This document shows positions 44,187 through 55,189 of a stretch of 64,000 bases of DNA, one piece after another. The notes under the pieces are model-generated. The model had not been told where the DNA came from. It did no database searches and was given only the letters and a program-made list of their open reading frames with translations. A program made the translations under genes and the position numbers. This stretch comes from AC-69 sp963751665 (lineage in GTDB: Bacteria; Actinomycetota; UBA4738; HRBIN12), in NCBI GenBank assembly GCA_963751665.1, contig CAVVVF010000010.1:62001-126000 (forward strand), written 5' to 3'. Position 1 is the first letter of the stretch, and each line of letters begins with the position of its first letter.

Positions 44187-45635
44187 ATGATGGTGGGGAT
44201 GGCCGGCCCCACGGGATCCCTGGACCCGCGGTGGGCCCGGCGCCTGCTCCTGTTTGTGGGCGCGGCGTACCTGGTGGCGCAGCTTCTTCTGTTCTCCCCG
44301 AACCGGGCGCCGTCGTGGGACGAGGCCATCTACCTCTCCCAGGTGACACCCGGTGTTCACCCGATCGCGTTCGCCCCCTCGCGCGCGCGTGGCATCACGT
44401 TCCTCGTGGCGCCCGTCGCGGTGGCGGGTGGGTCGTTGGCAACGGTCCGGCTGTTCCTCGCCGCCGCCTCGTCGGTCGCGCTCGCGGCGAGCTTCCTCCT
44501 CTGGATCCCGGCCCTGGGGCTCGCTGCGCCGGGCGCGGCCTTCCTGTTCGGGTTCACCTGGCTCGGGCTGTTCTACGGCTCGGAGGTCATGCCGAACCTG
44601 TGGGCCGCGATCCTGGCAGTGGCGGCGACAGGAGCGCTCGTTCGGCGACCGGAAGGGGGCGCCCGGTGGGGATCGGTGGGAGCTTCGGTGCTGCTCGGGC
44701 TGATGGCCCTGGTTCGGCCGGCCGACGCCCTTGTGCTGGGCGTGGCGCTGGCGTTGTACATCGTGCTGTTCCACCGGTCGTCCCTCGGCGCGTTGGTCCC
44801 GTTGAGCGCGGGGCTGGCCATCGGATTGGCGCCCTGGCTCATCGAGATGTCCGTGCGCTTCGGTGGTCCGGTGCGGGCCATGCGTGAGGCCGCCGCCCTG
44901 GGCCATCTGACGACGCTCGGGATCGGGGATCGAATGCTCCAGAACCTCGCGCTCACGAACGGGCCGACCATCGGCCCCGAGACGCCCCCTCACGTGCCTC
45001 TCGCCGGCGCGCTGTGGTGGGGTACGACGGTCGCCCTCGCAGTGGTCGGCGTGGTGCGCACGCGAGGCACCCGGATGTCCGGGCCCGTGCTCTGCGCGGT
45101 CTTCGCGGGCTCGGCCATGGCCGCCGAGTACCTGGTGCTCGTCTCGGGCCTCGCGCCTCGGTTCCTGCTGCCCGCGTACGCCTTGCTCTCGCTCCCCGCG
45201 GCCGTCGGCCTGGTCTGGCTCCTGACCGGCGGGATGGCCCGTCGGATCGCCGGGGCCGCCGGGGTGGCCGTTCTCGCCGGGTTGACGGTGTGGCAGGTGG
45301 GAACGGCCCGATCGATCGGGACCAATGCGGCGGCTGCCCGCGGGTCGGTCGCCGCCGTCGGGGTCGAGGTGCACCGGCTCGCGGCCGGCCGTCCCTGCGT
45401 GGCCGCCAGCGCCGCCGGCTTCCCCCAGGTCGCGTTCGCATCGGGATGCGCGGGGCGAGGCCTTCGGGGGGCCGATGCAGCGTCGCTCGGGGCGCTCCGA
45501 GGCTCCGTCCCCCGAAGCGACCGGCTGTTCGTGGTGCTTCCGATGCCGCCGCCGGAGGGGTCGCCCCTCGGATCGCTACCGGCCGCATCCGTGCGGGACG
45601 GCTGGTACGTGTTCGAGCTCCCGCCGGCGCCCTGA
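44187..45635 (+). CDS. Multi-pass membrane protein resembling GT-C (family 39/PMT-like) glycosyltransferases
   Basis: The roughly 483-residue protein has about ten hydrophobic helices and, in the first external loop, APSWDEAIYLSQV near residue 43. An Asp-Glu pair there is typical of GT-C enzymes that take sugars from polyprenyl phosphates. The last 120 residues are soluble, probably outside. Acceptor and donor are unknown. ATG 44187 is chosen; ATG 44199, behind GGTGGGG, is an equal alternative. It is divergent from phosphoesterase gene 3. Confidence 0.68.
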   Translation: MMVGMAGPTGSLDPRWARRLLLFVGAAYLVAQLLLFSPNRAPSWDEAIYLSQVTPGVHPIAFAPSRARGITFLVAPVAVAGGSLATVRLFLAAASSVALAASFLLWIPALGLAAPGAAFLFGFTWLGLFYGSEVMPNLWAAILAVAATGALVRRPEGGARWGSVGASVLLGLMALVRPADALVLGVALALYIVLFHRSSLGALVPLSAGLAIGLAPWLIEMSVRFGGPVRAMREAAALGHLTTLGIGDRMLQNLALTNGPTIGPETPPHVPLAGALWWGTTVALAVVGVVRTRGTRMSGPVLCAVFAGSAMAAEYLVLVSGLAPRFLLPAYALLSLPAAVGLVWLLTGGMARRIAGAAGVAVLAGLTVWQVGTARSIGTNAAAARGSVAAVGVEVHRLAAGRPCVAASAAGFPQVAFASGCAGRGLRGADAASLGALRGSVPRSDRLFVVLPMPPPEGSPLGSLPAASVRDGWYVFELPPAP

Positions 45636-45713
45636 CGGCCCCGACCCAGGTTCTCGGCGGCGGTGTGGCAGGATACGCCGAACGCACGGCTCCGGATCCA
45701 CGAGGGGGAAGAA

Positions 45714-46934
45714 GTGACCGACAGCTCGAGGTGGATGGATCGATCGCTCTCGCGCCGGCAGCTGCTTCGAGGCGCCGGGCGGGGCGGGGTGGGTGTGGCC
45801 GCGGCGGCCTTCCTCGCGGCATGCGCCGGCAACGAGACGCCGGGAGCCGCGCCCAGCACCCTCCCTCCGCTCTCGCACCAGCTCACGGTGGCCCAGTGGC
45901 CGCTGTACATCGACCGGGCCAAGGGCGGCCACCGCCCCACGCTCGAGGCATTCCAATCCAAGTACGACATCGACGTGACGTACCGGGAGATCATCAACGA
46001 CAACCAGGACTTCTTCGCCAAGCTCGTCCCGCTGTTCCAGGCCGATCAGCCCACTGGGTGGGACCTCATCACGCTTTCCGATTGGGTGGTCACGCGGATG
46101 AACCGGGGAGGGTGGCTGGAGGAGCTCCACCACGACCGGCTGCCGAACGTCGAGGCCAACCTCCTGCCGGCGTTCAAAGATCCCATCTACGACCGGGGCA
46201 ACGCGCACAGCGTGCCGTGGCAGGGCGGGATCACCGGCATCGCCTACAACCCCAAGCTCACCGGCTTCGAGCTGAAGCGGTTCGCGGACCTGTGGGACGA
46301 CCGGCTGGCCGGCCATGTCGGCATGCTCACCGAGATGGTGGACACCATGACCCTGACCCTGCTCATGCTCGGGGTGGATCCGCAGAAGGCGACGATCGAC
46401 GACGCCGCCCGAGCCCAGCAGAAGCTCATCGAGCAGCGCGACTCGGGGGTCGTGCGCAAGTACTACGGACAGGACTACACCGACGCCATGGTTGCCGGTG
46501 ACACCTGGGCCACGATGGCCTGGTCAGGCGACGTCTTCTACTACAAGTACCTCGGGGGGGCTCCGGACCTCGAGTTCGTGGTGCCCGAGGAGGGCGGCGT
46601 CATCTGGGTGACGCCGATGGAGATCCCGCAGTTCGCCGAGCACCCCACCGACGCGCACCTGTTCCTGGACTGGTTCTACCGGCCCGAGATCGCGATGCAG
46701 GTCACCGACTGGGTCCTGTACATGACGCCGGTCAAGGGGGTGCAGGAGCTCATGGCGCAGAAGGCCCGGGAGTCGAAGGGTGGGAACCGCCGCTACTACG
46801 AGACCCTGTCCCAGAGTCCACTGCTGTTCCCGCCGGACGACCCGTCGGAGGCGAACCTGTACGAGTACAAGGCCCTGTCCGAGGAGGAGTTCCAGCAGTA
46901 CTTCGACCTGTTCAACCAGGTCACGGAGGCCTGA
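45714..46934 (+). CDS. Polyamine-type ABC substrate-binding lipoprotein (PotD-like)
   Basis: The 406-residue protein has a Tat-type signal (SRRQLLRG at 13-20) and a lipobox with Cys37 (FLAAC). The mature part follows the spermidine/putrescine-binding pattern: TVAQWPLYID, FQSKYDIDVTYREIINDN, TGWDLITLSDW, VPWQGGITGIAYN and WSGDVFYYKY. GTG 45714 follows GAGGGGGAA. No permease or ATPase genes adjoin. The convergent neighbour is a KamA-type aminomutase, so the ligand may be an amino acid-derived cation. Confidence 0.82.
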   Translation: MTDSSRWMDRSLSRRQLLRGAGRGGVGVAAAAFLAACAGNETPGAAPSTLPPLSHQLTVAQWPLYIDRAKGGHRPTLEAFQSKYDIDVTYREIINDNQDFFAKLVPLFQADQPTGWDLITLSDWVVTRMNRGGWLEELHHDRLPNVEANLLPAFKDPIYDRGNAHSVPWQGGITGIAYNPKLTGFELKRFADLWDDRLAGHVGMLTEMVDTMTLTLLMLGVDPQKATIDDAARAQQKLIEQRDSGVVRKYYGQDYTDAMVAGDTWATMAWSGDVFYYKYLGGAPDLEFVVPEEGGVIWVTPMEIPQFAEHPTDAHLFLDWFYRPEIAMQVTDWVLYMTPVKGVQELMAQKARESKGGNRRYYETLSQSPLLFPPDDPSEANLYEYKALSEEEFQQYFDLFNQVTEA

Positions 46935-46940
46935 GCCGGG

Positions 46941-48364
46941 TCAGACCGGCTGGAGCTCGCGCCGGCCCTTGCGGATGTACTCGCGCCAGTACTCCTGGCC
47001 CTCTTCGGGCAGGGTGTAGATGGGGTCGTAGTACGGGTACTCGCGGATGAGCGCGTCGGGGTCGTCGAACTCGATCCCCGTGCGGTAGTTCTTCGTCCAG
47101 TAGGAGATGCCTCGGGTCCTGGTCGTAGTTCTTCGCCATGTGGACCCACCGCTTGCCCACGAACGGCACGTCGCACACGACGCGCGGGGTGGCGAAGCCC
47201 GGCAGGTAGCCGAGCAGCGCGTACTGAAGGTCCTGGGCCTCCGCCAGCGAGGTCCGCCAGTGCTCGGAGTTGGGGATCATGTCGCACATGTAGAAGTAGT
47301 AGGGCATGACCTTGCCGTGGTCGAGGAGCGTGAAGCAGAGCTCCAGGAGCGCTTGCGGGTGTCGTGTTCACCCCGCGGAGCAGGACCCCCTGGTTCCGAA
47401 CGTCGCGGTACCCCATGTCGAGGAGCTTGCGCACGGCCCTGGCCACGAGCGGCGTGACCTGCTGGGCCGCGTTGATGTGCGTGTGGATGGCGATGTCCAC
47501 GTCCCGCTCGCGGGCCCGCGTGGCCATCACCTCGTAGCCCTTCAGCACGTCGTCCTGGAGGAAGTGCTGCGGGAGGCCCATCAGCCCCTTCGTGGCCAGC
47601 CGGATGTCCCGGATGTTCGGGATGTCGAGAAGGGCCAGGACGAACTCCTCGAGGCGCTTGACCGGGATGTTCGCCACGTCGCCGCCGGAGACCACCACGT
47701 CCCGCACGGACGGGGTCCGCCGGAGGTAGTCGAGCATGGCGTCCCATCGCTCCTGCTGCTTCGCCTCGAACTTGTACTTCAGGATCTGCGCGGTGTCGTT
47801 GCCCACCAGGTCCATGCGAGTGCAGTGGCCGCAGTACTGCGGGCACGTCGAGATCATCTCGGCCAGGACCTTCGTGGGGTAGCGATGGGTGAGGCCCTCC
47901 ACGGCCCACATGTCGGCCTCGTGGAGGCTGTCCCGCGCGGCCATGGGGTGGGAGGTCCATTCGGGGTCGCGGTCGGAGTACGTCGGGCGCCATGTACGTG
48001 CGGACCGGATCGTTCCGCAGGTCGCGCTCGTCCATGGTGTTGATCATCTGGGGCGGGATCAGCATCGACATCGTGGCTCGCTCCTGCTGGTCCCGCTCGA
48101 TGTCGGCGTACAGCTCGTCGTCCAGGTGATCGCCCAGAGCCCGCTTCAGCTCGGCCAGGTTCTTCACGGTGTGGGCGCGCTGCCACTGGGCGCTCTCCCA
48201 CTCCTCGGCGGTGACGGCGGCGTAGGCGGGGAGGCGCGTCCAGTCGGGCTCGACGAAGGCCCGCTTCAGCGGGTAGGGGAACGGCTGTTCGGCGGCGTGC
48301 GCCTTGCCCGGGCTCGTGCCGGGGCCGCTCGCACCTTGCCGCGGACCGCCTGCTCCTCGCTCAC
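46941..48364 (-). CDS. kamA: Lysine 2,3-aminomutase family radical SAM/PLP enzyme (several frameshifts)
   Basis: KamA moves the alpha-amino group of lysine to carbon 3. Segments in different frames join as AFVEPDWTRLPAYAAVTAEE, ERDLRNDPVRTYMAP, TCPQYCGHCTRMDLVGN with the three cluster cysteines, DVVVSGGDVANIPV, DMGYRDVRNQGVLLRGVN, PYYFYMCDMIPNSEHWRT and a C-terminal NYRTGIEFDDPDALI. Breaks lie near 48330, 47990, 47365 and 47120; repaired length is about 474 residues. GTG 48364 follows GGGAGG. A related 2,3-aminomutase specificity cannot be excluded. Confidence 0.8.
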
Positions 48365-48498
48365 CCGACCTCCCTTCATCCCTACTCGGCCGCACTCCCG
48401 GGAAACCTGAGGCGGCGAACGGAACGACACACCATCCTATCGTACGGACGATCTGTCCGGCTCTGGAGGCGAATGGCCGAAGGATCTTCGGCCTGGAG

Positions 48499-48994
48499 CT
48501 AGGTCTGGGCGCTCTCGGGCGGTGGGGCGGGCGGCCCGGCAGCTGGCGGAGCGCCCGTCTGTGGCGGAGCGCCGGTCTGTGGCGGAGCGCCGGCAGCTGG
48601 CGGAGCGCCCGTCTGTGGCGGAGCGCCGCGTCCTCCGGGCCCTCGCCCGGCTCCAGGACCACCACGTCCACCGGCCGCCGCCGGGTCCTCCCCGAGGCCC
48701 TCCGCGCCCCCCACCACGGCCGCCGAAGCCCCGGCCGCCGCCGCCGAACTGGCGGGGACGACGGTCCATGCGGGGGACCTCGGCCTCGCCCCTGGGCAGG
48801 CGGGACTTGAGCGGCGTGTGGCCCGTCCGCTCGTAGCGGACGGTCACGTGGTCGAACTCAAGCTTCCGTTCCATCTCGCGCCATCCGGTCGCCAAGAGGT
48901 AGCGGTGCCGGCCGGCCGCCGTCTTGCGCAGCTTGTCGGTGTTCGGCACCTTCACGTAGAGGTGCTCGACCCGCACTTCCTTGAAATCGGCCAT
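48499..48994 (-). CDS. Protein with conserved N-terminal domain and Gly-rich plus GAPPQT repeat tail (one frameshift)
   Basis: The N-terminal 70 residues (FKEVRVEHLYVKVPNTDKLR, HRYLLATGWREMER, VTVRYERTGHTPL) form a compact conserved-looking domain of no family I know. A Gly/Arg-rich stretch follows (GGRGFGGRGGGRGG), then, after a frame break near 48710, Pro/Ala-rich hexapeptide repeats GAPPQT and GAPPAA to the stop at 48499. The RGG-like part suggests RNA binding. Without the shift the frame runs on to 48437 as an Arg/Ser-rich tail, which looks wrong. Confidence 0.55.
48545..48634 (-). repeat. Five tandem 18-bp coding repeats
   Basis: Units begin at 48545, 48563, 48581, 48599 and 48617, all with GGCGGAGCGCC followed by a variable end. 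Read on the minus strand each encodes a GAPPxx hexapeptide. The copy number is likely to vary between strains. Confidence 0.85.
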
Positions 48995-49025
48995 GGCGCA
49001 CAGGGTAGCAGGGGCCTGTGAGGCG

Positions 49026-50094
49026 TCACGAGCCCAGAATGTCGACGAGGTCGAAGCGGACCGGCTCCTGGAGCTGGGCGAAGGTGCAGGACCGTGGGTC
49101 GCGGTCGATGCGCCAGCGGACGAACTGGGTAGTGTGCCTGAAGCGCGGCCCCTCCATGTGGTCGTAGCGGACCTCGACGACGCGTTCGGGTCGCAGCGGC
49201 ACGAAGGAGAGATCCTTTCCGGCGCTCCAGCGGCTGGTTTCGGCGCTGCGGGGGGTTCGCGCGCCCGGGCTCGAGCTTGGCCCAGTCCCAGGGATGCTGA
49301 TCGAATGTCGTGACGAGCGGCTGAAGCTCCTTGAACAGCCTCCGGCGCTGTTCCATGGGGAACGCGCCGACGACCCCCACGTTGGCAAGCTCACCCTGCT
49401 CGTCGTAGAGGCCGAGGAGCAGCGACCCGACCGCCTGTTTCTCGTTCCTGTACACGCGGTAGCCGGCGACCACGCAATCAGCGGTCCGAACGTGCTTGAT
49501 CTTGAACATGACCCGCTTACCCGGCTGGTACGTCCCGTCGAGCGGCTTGGCGATCAAGCCGTCGAGCCCCGCGCCCTCGAAGGTGCGGAACCACCGGCGG
49601 GCCACTTCTCTGTCGGTGGTAGCGGGCGTGATGTGGATGGGCGAGGCGGCGCCGGCGAGGGCCTCCTCGAGCGTGCGACGCCGCCGTGCGAACGGTTCCC
49701 TGGTGAAGTCGCGGTTTCCCAGGGCGAGCAGGTCGAACGCCACGAAATGCGCCGGGGTCCGCTCGGCGAGCAGCATGACCCGGCTGTCGGCCGGGTGGAT
49801 CCGTTGCTGCAGCGTCTCAAACTCCAGGCGCCGACCCGCCGGATCGGGGACGACGACCTCGCCGTCCACGACGCACCGCTCCGGGAGGTTCGCCTTGATC
49901 GCGTCGACGACCTCCGGGAAGTAACGGGTCATCGGCCGCTCGTTGCGGCTGCCGATCTCGACCTCCTCTCCATCACGGAAGACGATCGAGCGGAAGCCGT
50001 CCCACTTCGGCTCGAAGCTGAACGGGCCGGTCGGGATGTCCTCGATGGGCTTTGCGAGCATGGGGGCGACGGGTGGCATGACCGGCAGGCGCAT
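49026..50094 (-). CDS. ATP-dependent DNA ligase, LigC type (one frameshift)
   Basis: This ligase seals nicks through a lysyl-AMP intermediate. Lys30 in EPKWDGFRS is the nucleotidyl-accepting residue of motif I; FVAFDLLALG, GLDGLIAKPLDGTYQPGKR (motif IV) and VMFKIKHVRTADCVVAGY (motif V) follow, then an OB-fold. The frame breaks near 49255; the adjacent frame reads DLSFVPLRPERVVEVRYDHM and ends at 49026. The length of about 355 residues without polymerase or nuclease domains fits actinobacterial LigC. It is divergent from the transketolase gene. Confidence 0.87.
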
Positions 50095-50236
50095 GGAGCT
50101 ATCTTCCCTGCCCGGGGGTGGAGTGGCGATATCCCTGGCCGGTCCCCCTGGGCAAGGGTCACGTGCAAACCTTCTCACGGTCGGTCGATAAGCTGGAACT
50201 GGGTCGGATGCCACAGGTCGAAAACAGGAGGACGAG

Positions 50237-52074
50237 ATGGACAAGGTCCAGGAGTGGAACGAGCTCGCGGCCCAGTTCGCGGTGGACAGCATCCGCGCGT
50301 CCACGGAGGCCGGGTCCGGCCACCCCACTTCGTCCATGTCCGCGGCGCACCTGCTGGCCGTGCTCTACGCCGACCACCTGCGCTACGACGTGTCCGACCC
50401 GAAGAACCCGGCCAACGACCGCTTCGTGCTGTCCAAGGGCCACGCCTCGCCGCTCATCTACTCGGTCCTGAAAGCCATCGGCGCCATCACCGACGAGCAG
50501 CTCCTGTCGTTCCGGAGGTTCGGCAGCCCTCTGGAGGGCCACCCCGTCGCCCCTGCCGGAGATGCCGTGGATCGATGTGGCCACCGGCTCGCTCGGACAG
50601 GGCCTGCCCATCGGCCTCGGCATGGCCCTGGCCATGAAGATCGATGAGAGCCCGGCCCGGGTGTGGGTCCTGATGGGGGACTCCGAGGCCGCCGAGGGCT
50701 CGGTGTGGGAGGCCATGGCGAACGCGTGGTTCCACGGCGCCGGCAACCTGATCGCCCTCCTCGACATGAACCGGCTGGGGCAGCGCGGCCCCACCATGGT
50801 CGAGTGGCAGGGCGAGGTCTACGCCGAGCGGGCCAGGGCCTTCGGTTGGCACGCCATCCAGGTCGACGGCCACGACGTGTCGGCCATCGACGCCGCCTAC
50901 CGGGAGGCCGAGGAAGCCGAGGCCGGGAGGCCCGTCATGGTCGTGGCCAGGACCGAGAAGGGCCACGGCGTCTCCTTCCTGGCCAACAAGGAGGGCTGGC
51001 ACGGCAAGGCCCTGTCGAGGGAGGAGGCGGAGAAGGCCATCGCCGAGCTCGGCGGGCCGAGGAACATCACGATCACGCCGCCGAAGCCCGAGCTCCGGAT
51101 CCCGCAACCTCCGAAGCCCTGGACGTACCAGGTCCCGACGTACGACGGCGCCATCGCCACTCGGAAGGCGTTCGGCGAGACCCTCGCGGCGATGGCCGCG
51201 AACCCCCGCCTCGTCGTCCTGGACGGCGAGGTGGGCAACTCCACGCACACCGAGGATTTCCAGAAGGTCGCGCCCGACCGGTTCCTCGAGATGTACATCG
51301 CGGAGCAGTGCATGGTCGGCGCCGCCGTCGGCCTCCAGGTCCTGGGCAAGACGCCGTTCGCGGCGACCTTCGGCGCGTTCATGACCCGCGCCTACGACTT
51401 CATCCGGATGGCCGCGGTGAGCCGGGCGAACCTCCGGCTGTCCGGGTCGCACGCCGGCGTGTCGATCGGCGAGGACGGGCCGTCGCAGATGGCCCTGGAG
51501 GACCTGGCCATGATGCGGGCCGTCCACGGCTCGACCGTGCTGTACCCGGCCGACGGCAATGCGGCCGCGAAGCTCACGGCGGCCATGGCCGATCATCCGG
51601 GCATCTCGTACATCCGCACCACGCGGGAGGCCGACGCCGAAGCTCTACGACGCCCGCGAGCGGTTCCCGCTCGGCGGGAGCAAGGTCCTTCGGTCGGGCG
51701 ACGGCGACCGGGCGACGATCGTGGGGGCGGGCGTGACCGTGTTCGAGGCCCTGAAGGCGGCCGAAGAGCTGGCGGGCGAGGGTATCGCCGTCCGCGTGAT
51801 CGACGCGTACTCGGTGAAGCCCATCGACGCTGCGACGCTCTCGGGCGCGCTCCGCGAGACGGGACTCGTGGTCGTGGTGGAGGACCACTGGATCGACGGC
51901 GGGCTCGGCGATGCGGTGCTGCAGGCGCTGGCCGGCGAGGGGGAGCTCTCGGGCCGGGTCCTCAAGCTCGCGGTGACCCAGATGCCTGGCTCGGGGAAGC
52001 CCGAGGAGCTTCGGGACTGGGCGGGCATCTCCGGGCCGAAGATCGCGGACGCGATCCGCCGCGCTTTGGCCTGA
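50237..52074 (+). CDS. tkt: Transketolase (two frameshifts)
   Basis: Transketolase moves two-carbon units between sugar phosphates using thiamin diphosphate. Seen are STEAGSGHPTSSMSAAHLL, FVLSKGHASP, then after a break near 50550 VATGSLGQGLPIG and LMGDSEAAEGS (ThDP motif), GEVGNSTHTEDF, FAATFGAFMTRAYDFIRMA, and after a break near 51645 SGDGDRATIVGAGVTVFEAL. Repaired length is about 612 residues, nearer the shorter metazoan-like class than the 660-residue enterobacterial one. AGGAGG lies before ATG 50237. Confidence 0.9.
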
Positions 52075-52077
52075 CCT

Positions 52078-53800
52078 CTAGACCTGGAGCGGAACGAGCT
52101 CGAAGCGGTCCACGTCGACCAGGCCCCGGTCGGTGAGCTTCAGCTCGGGCACGACCGACAGCGCCAGGAACGACATGGCCATGAACGGCGAGGGGAGGCT
52201 CACGCCCAACTCCTCGGCGGCCTTGCCCATGGCGTGGACGGCGGCGGCCACCTCCTCGGCGGGCCGCTCGGAGAGCAGGCCTCCGAACGGGCACGGGACC
52301 TCGCCCAGGACGGCGCCGCCGGCCACGGCGACCTGGCCGCCGCCGGTCTCCGCCAGGCGGTTCACGGCGGCGGCCATGTCGGCGTCGTCTACGCCCACGA
52401 CGACCACGTTGTGGGCGTCGTGGGCGTGCGTCGACGCCAGGGCCCCTCGCTTCAGGCCGAAGCCCCGGACGAACCCCAAGCCGATCCGCCCGGTCCCCTT
52501 GTGCCGCTCGACCACGGCGATCTTCGCCAGGTCCCGGGACGTGTCGGCCACCGCCTGACCGTCGACTGGGGTCACGTCCTCGACCAGGGCCCGAGTGACG
52601 ATCTGGCCCGGCTCCACCCCGATCACCCGGACCCGGCCGTTCGCCTCGATCCGCAAGCTCCCGGGGGTCAGGTGGGGGACATGCACGCTGCCGCGCATCC
52701 AGTCCGGCATGGGCGATCGCGGCACGCCGAGTGGCTTGCCCTCCTCGGCGACCAGGCGGCCCCGCTTCCACACGCGGACCGGCCGGAACCGCTGCAGATC
52801 CTCGACCGCCACGACGTCGGCCACGTACCCCGGCGCGATGGCCCCGTGCTCGTACAGGCGGTGGTATCGCGCCGCGTTCAGCGTTGCCATCGTCACGGCA
52901 TCGGCCGGCGAACAGCCCAGGGCCACCGCCTTTCGGATCACGTCGTTGATGTGGCCCTCTTCCAGCAGGTGGTCGGGCTCCCGGTCGTCCGTGCACAGGA
53001 GGCAGTTCGCGGGACCCTGTTCCAGGACTAGGGGGAGCAGCGCCTCAAGGTTCCGCGCCGCGGACCCTTCTCGGATCATGATCGTCATCCCCAGCCGTCG
53101 CTTCTCCAGCCCTTCCTGGTACGTCGTGCACTCGTGATCGCTTCGTACGCCGGCGGCGAGGTAGGCGTTCAGCGCGGCCCCGGACAGGCCCGGCGCGTGG
53201 CCGTCGATGTGCCGGCCACCGGCGGCCGCGATCTTGGCCAGCGTCCCCTCCTCGCCGGCCACCACCGCGAGGTAATCCATCATCTCCGCAAGCCCCAGCG
53301 CGTTCGGCTCCTCGGCCAGGAACCGGGCGATGTCGTTCGCGTCCACGGTGGCGCCGCTCGACTCGAACGGACTCGCCGGGACGCACGACGACACCATCAC
53401 GAAGAAGTCGAAGGGGATGCCGCGAGACGCCTCGAGCAACGCCCGAACCCCGTCGAGCCCGAAGACGTTCGCGATCTCGTGGGGATCGAGGACGGCCGTG
53501 GTCGTCCCCCACGGCAGGGCCGCCCGGGCGAACTCGTCCGGCGGGAGCTTGGTGGACTCGATGTGCATGTGCCCGTCGACGAACCCGGGTAACAGGATCA
53601 GCCCGGACACGTCCACCTTCTGGCGGCCCTCGTATCGCCCCACACCGGCCACGTGCTCGCCGGCTACGGCGACGTCGGCGTCCAGGAGCTCGCCGGTGAA
53701 CACCGACAGCACGCGCGCCTCCCGCCAGCACGACGTCGGCGGGGTCGTCGCCTCGGGCGACGGCCAGGCGGTGGGCCATGTCGCCGGTGGGGCCGCGCAT
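52078..53800 (-). CDS. ade: Adenine deaminase (one frameshift near the N-terminus)
   Basis: Ade converts adenine to hypoxanthine in purine salvage. From ATG 53800 the frame reads RLAVARGDDPADVVLAGG, breaks near 53715 and continues LSVFTGELLDADVAVAG. Amidohydrolase motifs include PGFVDGHMHIESTKLPPDEF, TTTAVLDPHEIANVFG and DDREPDHLLEEGHIND, and the C-terminal domain has SPFMAMSFLALSVVPELKL. Length after repair is about 573 residues, as expected. TACCCT on the minus strand stands seven bases before the ATG. Confidence 0.92.
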
Positions 53801-53807
53801 CGAGGTC

Positions 53808-53813
53808 AGGGTA
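53808..53813 (-). promoter_or_regulatory. Leaderless-type -10 element of ade
   Basis: TACCCT on the minus strand ends seven bases before ATG 53800; no ribosome binding site is present. Confidence 0.45.
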
Positions 53814-53859
53814 CCGTCCTCCCCGCCTCGGCGCGGATCCCTGGTACCCTTGCCTCAAC

Positions 53860-53940
53860 GGACGGCCATCGCCGTCCCGTGAGGTTTCGCTTCCTCGTCC
53901 CTCCTGGTGGCGGTTTCGGGTGTCGCAAAACCTCCCCGGA
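53860..53940 (+). promoter_or_regulatory. Structured 5' leader of the DEAD-box helicase gene
   Basis: GGACGGC at 53860-53866 pairs with GCCGTCC at 53871-53877, and GAGGTTT from 53881 can pair with AAACCTC near 53930. Long folded leaders are known to control some DEAD-box helicase genes; that this one is regulatory is inference. Confidence 0.3.
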
Positions 53941-53979
53941 CCGAGCCGTGACCCCGCGTCGCGGCACAAGGAGTGGAAC

Positions 53980-55173
<1,194 letters not shown>

Positions 55174-55189
55174 ACGGCCGGGAGGGCCG

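Noticed and set aside
48545..48634. CRISPR-like repeat array
   Set aside because: The 18-bp units are contiguous without spacers and encode a hexapeptide repeat; no cas genes are in the window.
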